Source: a virus. From it: 64,000 nt of DNA. Shown here piece after piece: positions 30,841-41,453 of the stretch; position 1 is the stretch's first letter; each line of letters starts with the position of its first letter. The DNA lies in IMG/VR virus record IMGVR_UViG_3300020005_000004, positions 1 through 64,000 of that record; one strand, written 5' to 3'. A program made the translations under genes and the position numbers. The notes beneath the pieces are model-generated. The model worked only from the letters and a program-made list of their open reading frames with translations. It ran no database searches and was not told the origin of the DNA.

Positions 30841-33800
30841 GTTCATTGCGGACTTCACCAAATTAGAATCGGGGGTTGATAAGTTAGTAAATGATGGCAC
30901 TATCTCAAAAGAGATGGGGGCTTTGTTCAATGATGCCGGAAAGTCTTTAGACCAATTCTCCAATAAGTTTGCCAATCTTCCAAAGAATATTGCCGACCCC
31001 TTACAAAAGATTTTAAAACCCGCATTAGATCAGGCAAAGAAAAACATCAATGCACTTTCAACGTCTGGAATAAAGGATTTAGGGGAACTTAAAAAACGGG
31101 TAGAAGGAATTACAAATTCATTTACTCAGGGTTTCGGAGAAGGTGTAAAAACCGCTTTAGATGAAGCAGGTATTTCGATGGAAGAGTTTAATAAGGAGCT
31201 TAAAAAACTTGTCGAAACTGAAGGGACTGTAAAACAGGAATTAAGAGAAATCACGGAACAGCTTACCCAAATGAAGATTAGGGGTGAGGAGAATACCGTT
31301 CAATATCAGGAATTGGCAGCGAAGGCCGGACTTTACAGGGATGCTTTAGGTGATGTCCAAAAGGAGATTAATAAAACCGCTTCAGATACTCGTAAACTTG
31401 ACACAGCTATTGAGTTCATTCAAGGAATTGCCGGAGCTTTTGCGGTAATGCAGGGAGTGATAGCTTTGGCAGGGGAAGAAAGTGAAGAGTTCCAAAAGAC
31501 ATTGCTAAAAGTAAATGCGGCAATGTCCATTCTCGCAGGACTTCAGCAATTACAAAACTTACTTCAGAAAGAATCGAATATAATCAGGGCGGTTTCGCTT
31601 GTTCAACAAAGGGCGGGTATTGTAGCTACTAATCTTGAAACGGCTGCCCAATCAAAGAACGTAGTAATTAAAGGGGCTGCAATAGTCACACAACGTATTT
31701 TAAACGCTGTCATGGCTGCCAATCCTGCCCTTATAGTTGTTGCGGCTTTAGGAGCTTTAGCGGCTGCGTTGGTCTTCTTTACGGGTAAGACAAGGGATGC
31801 TGCAGATGTTACCGCAGAACTAAACAGGGAGTTGGAAAAGTCGGCTGATTTCGCAAACGAAAGTTTAGATATAATAGATCGCAGGACTAAGATTGAAGTT
31901 GAAAAAGCAAAACAAAGGGGTGCGGCTGAAACCGAAGTTCAAAAAATAATCAGCGATGGTTTAAAAACTCAGTCAAAGGAATTGGAGTTTTTTGCTAACG
32001 AGGCTGCGGCTACTGCTAAAGGTTTAAGCACTACTGTTTTTACTCAAACAGAAGGGCAGTTAAATTTAACTTCCAGGTTGTTTAATTCAGTCGCTGCGGC
32101 TGCCGAGAATCTTAATAACATAAAAGATTTTAAAGTAACTCAGGCGTTTAAAGATTTAAGCAAATCAGCGAAAGAATCGGTTAATCAGTTGGAACTTGCT
32201 ACGAGTTCAGCTTTGAAATTTCAGCAACAAATAGCCGAGTTTAATGATAAGGTTGAATTAACGGGGTTAGAAGCACAAACGGCTGCGGCTGAGAAGGCAA
32301 GAGAAGCTGCTAAGAAAGCTGCTGAAGAAGCAAAGAAACGTGCCGAAGATGCTGCCAAAGCACAAGCTGAATTAATTCAAAGAGGTTTTGAAGATCAGAT
32401 TGCAAAAGAAAAATTAAAACTGCTTCAGGTCGAAAAGGGTGGGCAGGATGAATTGAAAGTAAGGCAAGGTATTTTAAAAGCGGAATTACAATTAGCTCTT
32501 AACAATGATAAACTAACTTTCAATCAAAGGAAACTTTTAATTCAGCAATTCTTTGCAGACCAAAAAGAGTTATCTAAACAGCTTCAGGAGAATAATAAAA
32601 AACAGGCTTTAGAAGATCAGGCTTCTTTAATATCTGCACAACTTGCTGCACTTAATTTATCTTTTGACGAAAGGGAAAGATTAACTGTTGAACAATTAGA
32701 AATTGAACGGCAAATTCAACTTTCTGCGGTTGTAAATAATAAGAGTAAAGAAAAAGAAATTAACGCAAAGTTTGATAAGGAAATAATTGAGCAAAGAAAA
32801 TCAATTCGTCAGGCTGCTTTTGCTGAGGAATTGGCAGACTTACAAAGGAGTCAGTTTATTCGTAAGTCAGTTCTTCAAACAACAGCAGGAGATGAAACGG
32901 CGGATATTGACGAAAGAAAAAAGGCAGTTGCTGAACTTTCAAGAATTGAATTAGATGCGATAACTCGTAGAAGGTTATTTAATCAGTCTCAGTTAAAAGC
33001 AGGATTAATTGATTTGGAAGAGTATAATAAAAATGCTCAGGATATTTCTAATGACGAATACACAGTTAAAGCAGGACTTGAAAAACAATATACCGATATT
33101 GTTAAATCAGAGTCAGAAAAAAGACTTGACCATTTAAAAGAAGTTATTGGTTCTATTGCGGGTTTTGCAAATCAGGCTATTGAATCATTGAGAGGTTTTT
33201 TAGATACTATTGCAGCAAATGAGGATAATCGAATTGCAGCCCAAAAAGATAGCTTACAAAGGCTAAGGGAAAACGGAATTGTATCTCAAAAAGAGTACGA
33301 GGCAAGGTTAAAAGTTATTGATCGTTTGGATAGGCAGACCAAACAGAAACAAGCAGAACGTGAAAAGGCTATAGCTTTATTCGATGCTTTTGTTAAAGGT
33401 GCTGCGGCTATTGTAGAGGCTGCGCCTAACCCTTTCCTTATAGCTGCAACATCCGTTTTAGTTGCCGCACAAATAGCCGCTATTGCTTCCAGACAAATAC
33501 CTAAATTCGGCAAGGGTACAAAATCAGCTCCTAAAGGATTCGCTGAAGTAGGTGAAACCGGAACGGAGTTGATTCAAATGAACGGTAAATATTTTGTAGC
33601 CGATCACCCACAAGTTATTTGGATGAAAGGAGGTGAAAGGGTTTACAATCCAAATGAGACGAAAGATATTTTAACTCCACAGGCAAACATGACGGTTATA
33701 AATAATACAAATGGTCATTCTAAAGATTTACAAATAGATTACGATAAGATGGCTAAAAAGTTCGGCGATGAAATAGCCAAGCATCCAAGAAGTCTAACAA

Positions 33801-33883
33801 ACTTTGATGCAGAAGGGGTTTCTCATTTCTTAATTGAGGGGCTCAATAAATCCAAGTACCTAAACAACCGATTTAGATTTTGA
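30821..33883 (+). CDS. Tail tape measure protein
   Basis: This is the longest gene of the window (1020 residues). It has long coiled-coil regions (KKAAEEAKKRAEDAAKAQAE near the middle) and two hydrophobic segments (GIAGAFAVMQGVIALAGEE and PALIVVAALGALAAALVFF), plus a third near the C-terminus. It sets tail length and is ejected ahead of the DNA. The start is GTG at 30821, overlapping the chaperone. Place, length and composition all agree. Confidence 0.88.
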   Translation: MAEILVEFIADFTKLESGVDKLVNDGTISKEMGALFNDAGKSLDQFSNKFANLPKNIADPLQKILKPALDQAKKNINALSTSGIKDLGELKKRVEGITNSFTQGFGEGVKTALDEAGISMEEFNKELKKLVETEGTVKQELREITEQLTQMKIRGEENTVQYQELAAKAGLYRDALGDVQKEINKTASDTRKLDTAIEFIQGIAGAFAVMQGVIALAGEESEEFQKTLLKVNAAMSILAGLQQLQNLLQKESNIIRAVSLVQQRAGIVATNLETAAQSKNVVIKGAAIVTQRILNAVMAANPALIVVAALGALAAALVFFTGKTRDAADVTAELNRELEKSADFANESLDIIDRRTKIEVEKAKQRGAAETEVQKIISDGLKTQSKELEFFANEAAATAKGLSTTVFTQTEGQLNLTSRLFNSVAAAAENLNNIKDFKVTQAFKDLSKSAKESVNQLELATSSALKFQQQIAEFNDKVELTGLEAQTAAAEKAREAAKKAAEEAKKRAEDAAKAQAELIQRGFEDQIAKEKLKLLQVEKGGQDELKVRQGILKAELQLALNNDKLTFNQRKLLIQQFFADQKELSKQLQENNKKQALEDQASLISAQLAALNLSFDERERLTVEQLEIERQIQLSAVVNNKSKEKEINAKFDKEIIEQRKSIRQAAFAEELADLQRSQFIRKSVLQTTAGDETADIDERKKAVAELSRIELDAITRRRLFNQSQLKAGLIDLEEYNKNAQDISNDEYTVKAGLEKQYTDIVKSESEKRLDHLKEVIGSIAGFANQAIESLRGFLDTIAANEDNRIAAQKDSLQRLRENGIVSQKEYEARLKVIDRLDRQTKQKQAEREKAIALFDAFVKGAAAIVEAAPNPFLIAATSVLVAAQIAAIASRQIPKFGKGTKSAPKGFAEVGETGTELIQMNGKYFVADHPQVIWMKGGERVYNPNETKDILTPQANMTVINNTNGHSKDLQIDYDKMAKKFGDEIAKHPRSLTNFDAEGVSHFLIEGLNKSKYLNNRFRF

Positions 33884-36093
33884 TTGATTGGAGTTTTATA
33901 TTAAATCCCGATACTGATAATTTAGAGATCGACGAGCCAATAGGATGGGCTGATATTGCTTTTGAGATCATCAGGGATAAACGTTTTCACGGGGTTTCTA
34001 TTGGTTACTCACTTTCTGAAATTAAATTAGTTGGGGCAGGTGCTATTTTTCTTAAAACACAATACGAATTAACCGGGACTGATACCGATGTTAAAATAAG
34101 GATTTCGGCTATATGCGATAACGAAGTACAGGACACAGAAGATTTTCAGTTAGACTTTAATCGGTACAAAGAAAAATGCGGTGATGAATGTTCTGTTTCC
34201 ATAGGGATTGAAGATATTTCTTGTTTTACTTTATTCAATAACAATTTCGATAAGAAAGTTGACCTTTTAAGTGATGTTGCTTTTGACCAAGTAACCCCTT
34301 TGGCTGAATACGAAGGATTAGAAAAAGATGTTACTATTCCAGGTAAGGCTTTAAGATTTAGAAACCATGCAACGACTACACAAGTAACAGAAAACATTGC
34401 CGACCCTCCTTATTTCAATGACGGGGATGACATACAAAGCGATACGGCTATCCTTCCTGCCTTCCAAAATACGGTGGAATCTTCTTTGGGAACTTTTAAT
34501 CCAAGCCCTATAATTGACGCTGTGGCGCATGACGATGCGTTAACTTATCCTCCTTATTTGGATTGGTCACCATTAGTAAATACGGCTAACCTTTTCGGAA
34601 ATATTCATTGCGATATTAGTGATATAAATTTCAGCTTCAGGCTTAAAGGGAACCTTGACACGGTACTTCCTGCTACCTTCGGGATGTATATTAGGGTAGA
34701 CAGGCTTCCTGCGGGCGGTGATGCAACCGTCCCGGGTGATTGGGTTAGAGAATACGAATTAAGCATAGTGAATGTTTTCGGTGGAACGATTGCAAGTTGG
34801 GACGAAGAACATACTATCCCGATGAGCATTGAAGAAGGTGATTTAATTTATTTATACTACGAGTTCGTTACTACTGATCATATTGATGATTTACTTTTTA
34901 CAAATGACGCTGAATCTTATTTCACTTTAGAAGTTAAAACTCTTTGCGATCCTTCAGTTTCTAAAATGTTTCTTGTTCATGAAACGCTTTCAAGAATGGC
35001 AGAATCAAACACTAATAACTGCCTGACTTTAAAAAGCGAATATTTCGGACGAACGGATAGCGAACCGACTTCTTATCCTGTTAACGGCTGTGGGGGCTTT
35101 GAGGCCTTAACGTCAGGCTTATTTATAAGACGGGCAGAGAATCCAACTTTCTTTTTGAGCATGAAAGATGCGCTTACAGGGCTTCAGGCGATACATAATA
35201 TCGGGTTTGGATTGGAAAGGGAAGGAACTGATGAACTTTTAAGGGTTGAAAAGGTTGACCATTTTTATCAGGACGTTCAGTTAATGGATTGCTCAGATTT
35301 GGACGTACAAACTAAATCAGTAGTTCCTGATGAAATACCCGGAATCATTTTAGGCGGGTACGAAAAATGGGAAGTCGAGAACGTGAACGGGTTAGATGAA
35401 TTTAATTCTAAAAGAGAATACCGATTAACAATTAAAAACGCAAAAGGCACACTTGATTATAGATGCAAATTTATTGCCGGTGGCTACGCTATTGAGCTGA
35501 CGAGGTTACAGTCGTTTGCAGATACCGGAGCCGCCGACACTAAATATGACAATGAAACTTTTATTCTTTGCCTCGAGCAGGACGTTTACGGATATACTTA
35601 TCCTTATGTTTACGGCGGTTACAGGGTAGAACAAGGTGGAATAACTGATTCGGCGAATATGTTCGATCCAGATACTGTCATAAACTTTAGAATTTCTCCT
35701 ATAAGGAACATGATGCGTTTAGCTAAGTTATTCATGGGTGCTTATAGAGATTACACAGGACTTGACAGTAAAATAATTTTAAGTTCAGGTGATGGGAATT
35801 TACTCGCTGAAGGTTGGTTAAGTTTAGATGATTGCACTCCCGAAAATCAGGCAATAAGTGAAAGCGATGAAATTAAGGAAGATATTTACGCAAGAGTTGA
35901 AGATGTTATACCAATAATACGTCCTGAAAGTATTATTTTTGAATATCCAATGAGCCTTTCCGACTTCAAACGGATAAAGGCTAATCCATACGGTTTTATT
36001 AATCATTGTGACGGTACTGGGTACATTTCAAAGATTATTTACAAACCGAATGACGGAAAAGCAAGTTTCGAACTGAGAAATAAATATGATTGA
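33880..36093 (+). CDS. Tail tip / distal tail protein
   Basis: The 737-residue protein starts at TTG 33880 in a TTGA overlap with the tape measure gene. It is beta-rich with several Cys and contains FGRTDSEPTSYPVNGCGGFE and a carbohydrate-like YVYGGYRVEQGGITD part. Large proteins directly after the tape measure are distal tail or tail-associated proteins in siphophages. No lytic domain was recognised. Confidence 0.65.
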   Translation: MIDWSFILNPDTDNLEIDEPIGWADIAFEIIRDKRFHGVSIGYSLSEIKLVGAGAIFLKTQYELTGTDTDVKIRISAICDNEVQDTEDFQLDFNRYKEKCGDECSVSIGIEDISCFTLFNNNFDKKVDLLSDVAFDQVTPLAEYEGLEKDVTIPGKALRFRNHATTTQVTENIADPPYFNDGDDIQSDTAILPAFQNTVESSLGTFNPSPIIDAVAHDDALTYPPYLDWSPLVNTANLFGNIHCDISDINFSFRLKGNLDTVLPATFGMYIRVDRLPAGGDATVPGDWVREYELSIVNVFGGTIASWDEEHTIPMSIEEGDLIYLYYEFVTTDHIDDLLFTNDAESYFTLEVKTLCDPSVSKMFLVHETLSRMAESNTNNCLTLKSEYFGRTDSEPTSYPVNGCGGFEALTSGLFIRRAENPTFFLSMKDALTGLQAIHNIGFGLEREGTDELLRVEKVDHFYQDVQLMDCSDLDVQTKSVVPDEIPGIILGGYEKWEVENVNGLDEFNSKREYRLTIKNAKGTLDYRCKFIAGGYAIELTRLQSFADTGAADTKYDNETFILCLEQDVYGYTYPYVYGGYRVEQGGITDSANMFDPDTVINFRISPIRNMMRLAKLFMGAYRDYTGLDSKIILSSGDGNLLAEGWLSLDDCTPENQAISESDEIKEDIYARVEDVIPIIRPESIIFEYPMSLSDFKRIKANPYGFINHCDGTGYISKIIYKPNDGKASFELRNKYD

Positions 36094-36862
36094 CATTAGA
36101 AGTCCGAGGTTCTCATTTGTTCAGCTTGCTACGGCTGCTTATGGATACGTCCCTGAGACTTACGATACTTGTAATTTCCCTAACGTTCAATTTTGTTTAC
36201 CTGTTTACGCTTATGACGATATAGCGTTTATGTTCATTTTACAAGGAACAGAGGAAGAAGCTGACGAGCTTTGTTTATTAGATAATCCGGTTGATAAAGT
36301 CAAGGTTGGTTTATTCAGAACCTGTGGAGAAGATTTTGACGTAGATTTTTCAGATGCTGCACTTTATGCTCAGAGAGTAAGAATTTCACCTACACAAGTT
36401 TTATACAAATGGCCTCACGGATTCCCTGGTTTTGATAGCGAGTATGGAATAGGAGAATGTTTTTATTTGGGTGTAATAGTTCAAATGAACGAAGCCCCTG
36501 TTAGTGCTTGTTCAAATTGTTTTCAAAGAATAGGAGAAGATTGTTATACTTCTCTTTTAGAATACGGATCAGAGCAAAATATTTTCGGATTTAATTACTG
36601 TGATGGTGGCGTAGAAGATGAAGAAGCAGAAATTTGCGCCGACCCTACTATAATTGAGTTCACAGATGCTTTGACTTTAAATATCCCTTATACAGTTTCA
36701 ATGAGCGAGAAATACGGTCAGGTTCCTACCGTTGAGATTTGGATTTGGGACGGGTCACAGTATGTTAAACCATTTATTCAAGCCGGATTCGATGCTTACC
36801 CACCGACTGCTATCATAGCAGATTTGGGTGGCGCAGCAACCGGATTTATTAAAATATCGTAA
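36086..36862 (+). CDS. Tail tip protein with C-terminal GGAATGFIKI domain
   Basis: The 258-residue protein has a Cys-rich N-terminal region (TYDTCNFPNVQFCLPVYAYD) and a C-terminal domain (residues about 190-258) that matches the whole 29380 protein: SMSEKYGQVPTVEIWIWDG and GGAATGFIKIS. It overlaps the tail-tip gene by 8 bases. It is probably a tail-tip or receptor-binding component. The shared domain suggests assembly of similar subunits at two sites. Confidence 0.6.
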   Translation: MIDIRSPRFSFVQLATAAYGYVPETYDTCNFPNVQFCLPVYAYDDIAFMFILQGTEEEADELCLLDNPVDKVKVGLFRTCGEDFDVDFSDAALYAQRVRISPTQVLYKWPHGFPGFDSEYGIGECFYLGVIVQMNEAPVSACSNCFQRIGEDCYTSLLEYGSEQNIFGFNYCDGGVEDEEAEICADPTIIEFTDALTLNIPYTVSMSEKYGQVPTVEIWIWDGSQYVKPFIQAGFDAYPPTAIIADLGGAATGFIKIS

Positions 36863-36873
36863 AACTTAAAATT

Positions 36874-37560
36874 ATGGGAGCAAGAAACGTTGATGAAGAA
36901 ACAATAAGAAGGTGGATTTCAGAAAACGGGGGTTCTCCCGGAGGTTCATCATATTTGCCTTTAGACTTAACAGATGACGTAACTCAAATTACCAATACCG
37001 CAGATGCTTCATTAGAAGAATTGCTATCTATTACAGAAGGGTTTGTTGGTTTTAGAACAGGAGATTTTGATTCATCTCATTTAAACGGTGGTTGTTTTGA
37101 ATCGAATAATAACGGATGGGAGTTATCTGTTTCCGATGCAATACATAGAAGCGATGGGGATAAATCTGCTATTTTAAGGGCTTGGATTTGGAGTCTTGTT
37201 AGTGAGGTAATAAGCAACACTTACGGAACGGCTGCTGATTTTCAACTAACCGCAGAAATAGACCCGAATACATTTTTAGGGGCATACGCTGGCAACCAAG
37301 GGGATTATGGCGCACAATCAATTAACATAGTTCAAAGTAATGTTCCACAATCAGAAATGAGTGCGTATGATTTAGTTAATCAGTCAGAGCTTCATGTTTT
37401 TGCAGATAAGGTTATAGCAACATTCGCAGAAAAGAACGGAGACCCTGATGCAACAGATATCCCAGATGGTTTTTATGGGGTTTATAAAAACACAAGCGGC
37501 GGTGCAATTAAACTATGGGTGAATGATGGTGGCAGTTTTAAATCGGTTGCACTTACATAA
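36874..37560 (+). CDS. Putative tail protein of unknown function
   Basis: The 228-residue protein starts MGARNVDEETIRRWISENGG, a short helix followed by a Gly/Ser linker, then a beta-rich body ending LWVNDGGSFKSVALT, a common ending of phage fibre proteins. The N-terminal helix may attach it to the tail tip. It lies in the tail-tip gene row. Confidence 0.55.
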   Translation: MGARNVDEETIRRWISENGGSPGGSSYLPLDLTDDVTQITNTADASLEELLSITEGFVGFRTGDFDSSHLNGGCFESNNNGWELSVSDAIHRSDGDKSAILRAWIWSLVSEVISNTYGTAADFQLTAEIDPNTFLGAYAGNQGDYGAQSINIVQSNVPQSEMSAYDLVNQSELHVFADKVIATFAEKNGDPDATDIPDGFYGVYKNTSGGAIKLWVNDGGSFKSVALT

Positions 37561-37604
37561 TTATAAAAATAAAAATTACAAATGATGGGAACAAAAAATA
37601 AAAT

Positions 37605-38840
37605 ATGCTAAACAGAGTTCGTTTACCGTTCTACCTTTCGAAGCCGCAATATCCGGCAGAGGAAGATATTTATCTAAAGGGTAACGGGCGAAGAGTTGTT
37701 TTAAAGTCAATCGTGAGTAAAGTAATGGACGGGAGGACGGATTATATGCCTTACAAATTACACGAAAGACTAACGATTGCACTCAGGCATGACGAAGTAA
37801 ATGTTGAAGGGGAAAATTTTGTTGGCTCAATAAGAATGTCGGGAGCTTATGATATTGCATGGCAGGAGTTTTTGGATTATCCTGTTGCTCCTGCTAACTT
37901 TAAAGCATTTGAAGAAGAATTTGTTGCACGTTCTAATAAGTGCGATATATGCGAACCTGCGGGTAATTTGACTTTAGAAAATGATTCATTTGAAGAAAAT
38001 ATTATCGAAGGAACAGAAAACGAAATTAACGTAGCCGAGAACGATGATATTTGTTGTGATAGCCCTGTTTTCTCTATTGAAAGTTTCGATACCGATTACA
38101 TTGATACGATAGGTATTACTCAACTTGGAGTGGTTACATTAACGCTTAAAACTCCGTTAGATTCTGCGCCTGATAAATTACTGTTTACTTATAAGGTTGT
38201 TTGCGGAAATGGTCAAGAGGCTACGGCAGATGTTTACGGAACGGTAGAAGGAAGTAATACTCCTTTGTGCGAAGCTCCTTTAAGTGTGGGATTGAATGTT
38301 GTTGACCCTTCTGATAATCCTGCGGAAATTCATGCAGTCTGGATTGAGCCTTCAGGCGGTGCGCCTACGGACGGTTACTACTGGCAATTATTAAATGAAG
38401 CAGGTGACACGGTAATAAGTTTCGGCAGTACGACGGATTTATTTGTAAACATAAATTCTCTGGATTGCGATACTACTTATAGATTCAGAGTAAGATCGGT
38501 TTGTGATGATTCTTTAGGAGATTTCAGTTCATGGGTAGAAGATGAGGTAACAACAACGTGTGAAGAAACTAAAAATATTTTCTTAGTAAACGAAACAGGC
38601 GGGGCTGTTCAAGTTGATGTCGATGGGGTTAATTGGAATTTCGCAACCGGAGTGAATGGAAATATGGAAATTTTCCCTAACTCGGTTTGGAAAAATGAAT
38701 CCGGTTCGACTTTGAAATTTAGATTCCTTCAATCAATGCCAAGTACTTTAATAACAGAACAAGTATTAGCAAACAATGCGACTTATGTTTTACCGGCTGA
38801 TGTTTCACTTTATAATTACGTTAGAGTATCAATACCATGA
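37605..38840 (+). CDS. Tail protein with fibronectin type III-like domain
   Basis: The 411-residue protein has an N-terminal conserved part (NRVRLPFYLSKPQYPAEEDI), a central FN3-like domain (WIEPSGGAPTDGYYWQLLNE to TTYRFRVRSVC) and a C-terminal beta domain. Cys residues are frequent (CDICEPAG, DDICCDS). FN3 domains in tail proteins bind carbohydrate surfaces. It is the last gene of the tail-tip group and overlaps the next gene by 4 bases. Confidence 0.65.
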   Translation: MLNRVRLPFYLSKPQYPAEEDIYLKGNGRRVVLKSIVSKVMDGRTDYMPYKLHERLTIALRHDEVNVEGENFVGSIRMSGAYDIAWQEFLDYPVAPANFKAFEEEFVARSNKCDICEPAGNLTLENDSFEENIIEGTENEINVAENDDICCDSPVFSIESFDTDYIDTIGITQLGVVTLTLKTPLDSAPDKLLFTYKVVCGNGQEATADVYGTVEGSNTPLCEAPLSVGLNVVDPSDNPAEIHAVWIEPSGGAPTDGYYWQLLNEAGDTVISFGSTTDLFVNINSLDCDTTYRFRVRSVCDDSLGDFSSWVEDEVTTTCEETKNIFLVNETGGAVQVDVDGVNWNFATGVNGNMEIFPNSVWKNESGSTLKFRFLQSMPSTLITEQVLANNATYVLPADVSLYNYVRVSIP

Positions 38841-39694
38841 CAGGAATATTAATCATAGCAACCAAACACCCATATTATGGTAGAATGGCATATAACCTTG
38901 CTGCCTCTATTAAAGCTGCAAATAAAGAATGTCCTGTTTGTATTTTGCATTCAGGAAGAGGACTTGCTCACCTCTCAGAGTATCAGAAAGAAATATTCGA
39001 TACGATTATTGAGATCAAAGAGAACGATATGGGGGTCGGAACTAAGCTCTTGGCAATTGACTATACTCCGTATGAAAATACATTAATGATAGATGCTGAT
39101 AACCTTTGGTTTCAAAAAAGAAGTCCTGAACAACTTTTTAAAGAGTTGGAGGACGTAGATTTTTCAGCTATAAGTGAAGGATATATTGATTTCAGTACAG
39201 GTCACAATGAACTAAGAACGGATTACTTCATGTGGGCAAATATTGACGAACAGAAAAACGCTTATAATCTTACGGGTAAACTTTATCAATTCAGGTCTGA
39301 GGTAATGTGGTTCAAAAAAACCGAAAGGATAATTGAGATGTTTAACAAGGCTAAAGAGATTTTCCACGATCCCAAAATTGAGTTTATGAAATTCGGCGGG
39401 GTGATGCCGGATGAACTTCCTTTAAATATTGCTTGTTCTATTTATGGAATAGTTCCTCATTCGTATAAATGGCAACCATGTTTTTGGGACAGGATACACA
39501 AGAACGAATCTAAAAAGGATTCAGGTCTTTACGAGAAATTTTGGTTAATGAGTACGGGAGGAAATTCGGTAACGGCTTATTGTGTAAAATTATACAACAG
39601 GTTAGCGGGAGCTGCTTGTTATAAATTAGGGCTGCAATTTTTATTTACCTTACAGCCAAAAAAAAGAGTAATTGAAGAAAGAAAAATAATGTAA
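38837..39694 (+). CDS. GT8-like glycosyltransferase between tail and head genes
   Basis: The 285-residue protein starts GILIIATKHPYYGRMAYNLA and has TLMIDADNLWFQKRSPEQLF, a DxD-type metal/nucleotide-sugar site of the GT8/glycogenin-like kind. Further conserved segments are MKFGGVMPDELPLNIACSIYG and SYKWQPCFWD. It is separated from the glycan cassette by 12 kb and lies between the FN3 tail protein and the portal gene, overlapping the former by 4 bases. The target is likely a virion protein made in the same row. Confidence 0.72.
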   Translation: MTGILIIATKHPYYGRMAYNLAASIKAANKECPVCILHSGRGLAHLSEYQKEIFDTIIEIKENDMGVGTKLLAIDYTPYENTLMIDADNLWFQKRSPEQLFKELEDVDFSAISEGYIDFSTGHNELRTDYFMWANIDEQKNAYNLTGKLYQFRSEVMWFKKTERIIEMFNKAKEIFHDPKIEFMKFGGVMPDELPLNIACSIYGIVPHSYKWQPCFWDRIHKNESKKDSGLYEKFWLMSTGGNSVTAYCVKLYNRLAGAACYKLGLQFLFTLQPKKRVIEERKIM

Positions 39695-39695
39695 A

Positions 39696-41453
39696 ATGCC
39701 TAAAATAATTTTTACTCCTGAAGAACTTGCTTACTACTTTGACCCTTCTTATAAGTCAGAGATAGGAGTTAAGTCTAAGGAATTTGAAACCGATTTCCGT
39801 ATTCATGCGGACGGGATATTTCCCGATAAAATTATTTCTGAGGCAAGACCTAATGAGAGTGCAGAAGTATTTAAGTACAGGAAAACAATTTGGCAACCAA
39901 AAACAAAACCATCTTTTAATAAAGTATTTTCTTCACTTCAAAAAATCCGCAGGAGTTCTGATTGGTCAGTAAAATTCAATGAAACAAGTTTTAAAATTCC
40001 AGAAGGTGAAACCTTAGAAGATTACTTAACTGAATACTATCCTAAGTTTGAAAGTTTAGAGAAGTATATGTTTGACGTTTGGCTTCGTGAATACTTAATT
40101 GATCCAAATGCGGTTTGTGCAGTCTTTCCAGGTGAAGCAAAAGAAGAAACAGAATTTAAAGAACCGATTGCGGAAATATTTAATTCGTGTTTGGTGGTAT
40201 TTTTTAAGTCAGAAGATTACGTTGTACTTAAAAATCCATTAGGAACAACTTTCAAAGACGAAAAAGGAAACGAACATTCAGGGGATTCGTTTTATATCTT
40301 AACAACTACTCAGTATTTAAAATACGATCAGATAAACGTCAAAAGAGATTTTAAATTAGTTTCTGAGATTGACCATGAAATAGGATACTTACCCGCTTGG
40401 AAATTGGGAGGAGTTTTAATTAAATCGTTAGATGGTGAACTTTTATACGAGAGTAAGATTGCGGGTATGCTTCCAGAGTTCGACGAAGCCGTAAGAGAGT
40501 ATTCAGATTTACAAGCTGCGGTTATTATGAACATTTTTCCTGAACGGTGGGAAATGGCAACGGCTGAATGTAATACTTGTCACGGTACTGGAAAAATCAC
40601 AAATCAAGGCGATCCTTCAGGCTTTAGTGCTTGTAATAACCCTAATTGTGTGGCAGGGTACGTTGTAAGCCCTTATTCTAAAGTCCTCGTTAAACCGGCT
40701 GATATTGGTCAACAGATGGCAATCCCTCCTGTGGGGTATGTGGAAAAACCTGTTGAAATCGTAGAGCTTCAGGACAAGAGGGTAGAGAAACATATTTACA
40801 ATGCCCTCGCTGCTATAAATATGCAATTCCTTTCCGATGTTCCTTTAGTTGAATCAGGCTTAGCGAAGGGGGTTGACAGGGACGAGGCGAGTAATTTCGT
40901 TCACTCTGTTGCGGAAGATTTAGTTAATTCAATGGAACAAATTTCATACAATGTTTCTATTTTAAGATTTGGGGTTCAACACTCAGAAGCCGAGATTGAA
41001 GAAATGCAACCTGAGATAACTGTTCCTGAAAACTTCGATTTGTTTTCAATTAAGTTGGATGAGGAAGAACTTCAGAACGCAAAGACGAATAAATTGAATC
41101 CGGCTATTATAAATGAAATGGAAATTGAATACGCAAATAAGAAGTTTGCCGGTAAGCAAGAGATTCAACAAAAACTATCTGCGGTTTTAACACTTGATCC
41201 TTTGGCGAACGTTTCAGAAGATGATAAAGCAATGAGGCTTACTAATAACGGTATCACTCAGGAAGATTATATTCTTTCTTGTAATATAAATTCATTTGTC
41301 GAAAGGGCTATTTCTGAAAATAAGAACTTTTTGGTTTTAGATACTAAGCAACAAAAAGAAATTCTTTTGGTTTATGTTAAAGAAACAACCGAGGCAACTA
41401 CAATGAAGGGTCAGCTTACAAAAGAAGAAGAGTTAGCAAATGCCGGATTATAA
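39696..41453 (+). CDS. Portal protein candidate
   Basis: The 585-residue protein is a portal-like structural protein. It has a long helical and beta-rich body with YFDPSYKSEI near the start, an internal cysteine knot (CNTCHGTGKI ... CNNPNCVAGY) that could bind zinc, and an acidic helical C-terminal half (EEMQPEITVPENFDLFSIKL, then ELQNAKTNKLNPAIINEMEI). Place before the MuF-like gene supports a portal role, where it would form the packaging ring. It overlaps the next gene by 14 bases. Direct motif evidence is weak. Confidence 0.65.
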   Translation: MPKIIFTPEELAYYFDPSYKSEIGVKSKEFETDFRIHADGIFPDKIISEARPNESAEVFKYRKTIWQPKTKPSFNKVFSSLQKIRRSSDWSVKFNETSFKIPEGETLEDYLTEYYPKFESLEKYMFDVWLREYLIDPNAVCAVFPGEAKEETEFKEPIAEIFNSCLVVFFKSEDYVVLKNPLGTTFKDEKGNEHSGDSFYILTTTQYLKYDQINVKRDFKLVSEIDHEIGYLPAWKLGGVLIKSLDGELLYESKIAGMLPEFDEAVREYSDLQAAVIMNIFPERWEMATAECNTCHGTGKITNQGDPSGFSACNNPNCVAGYVVSPYSKVLVKPADIGQQMAIPPVGYVEKPVEIVELQDKRVEKHIYNALAAINMQFLSDVPLVESGLAKGVDRDEASNFVHSVAEDLVNSMEQISYNVSILRFGVQHSEAEIEEMQPEITVPENFDLFSIKLDEEELQNAKTNKLNPAIINEMEIEYANKKFAGKQEIQQKLSAVLTLDPLANVSEDDKAMRLTNNGITQEDYILSCNINSFVERAISENKNFLVLDTKQQKEILLVYVKETTEATTMKGQLTKEEELANAGL

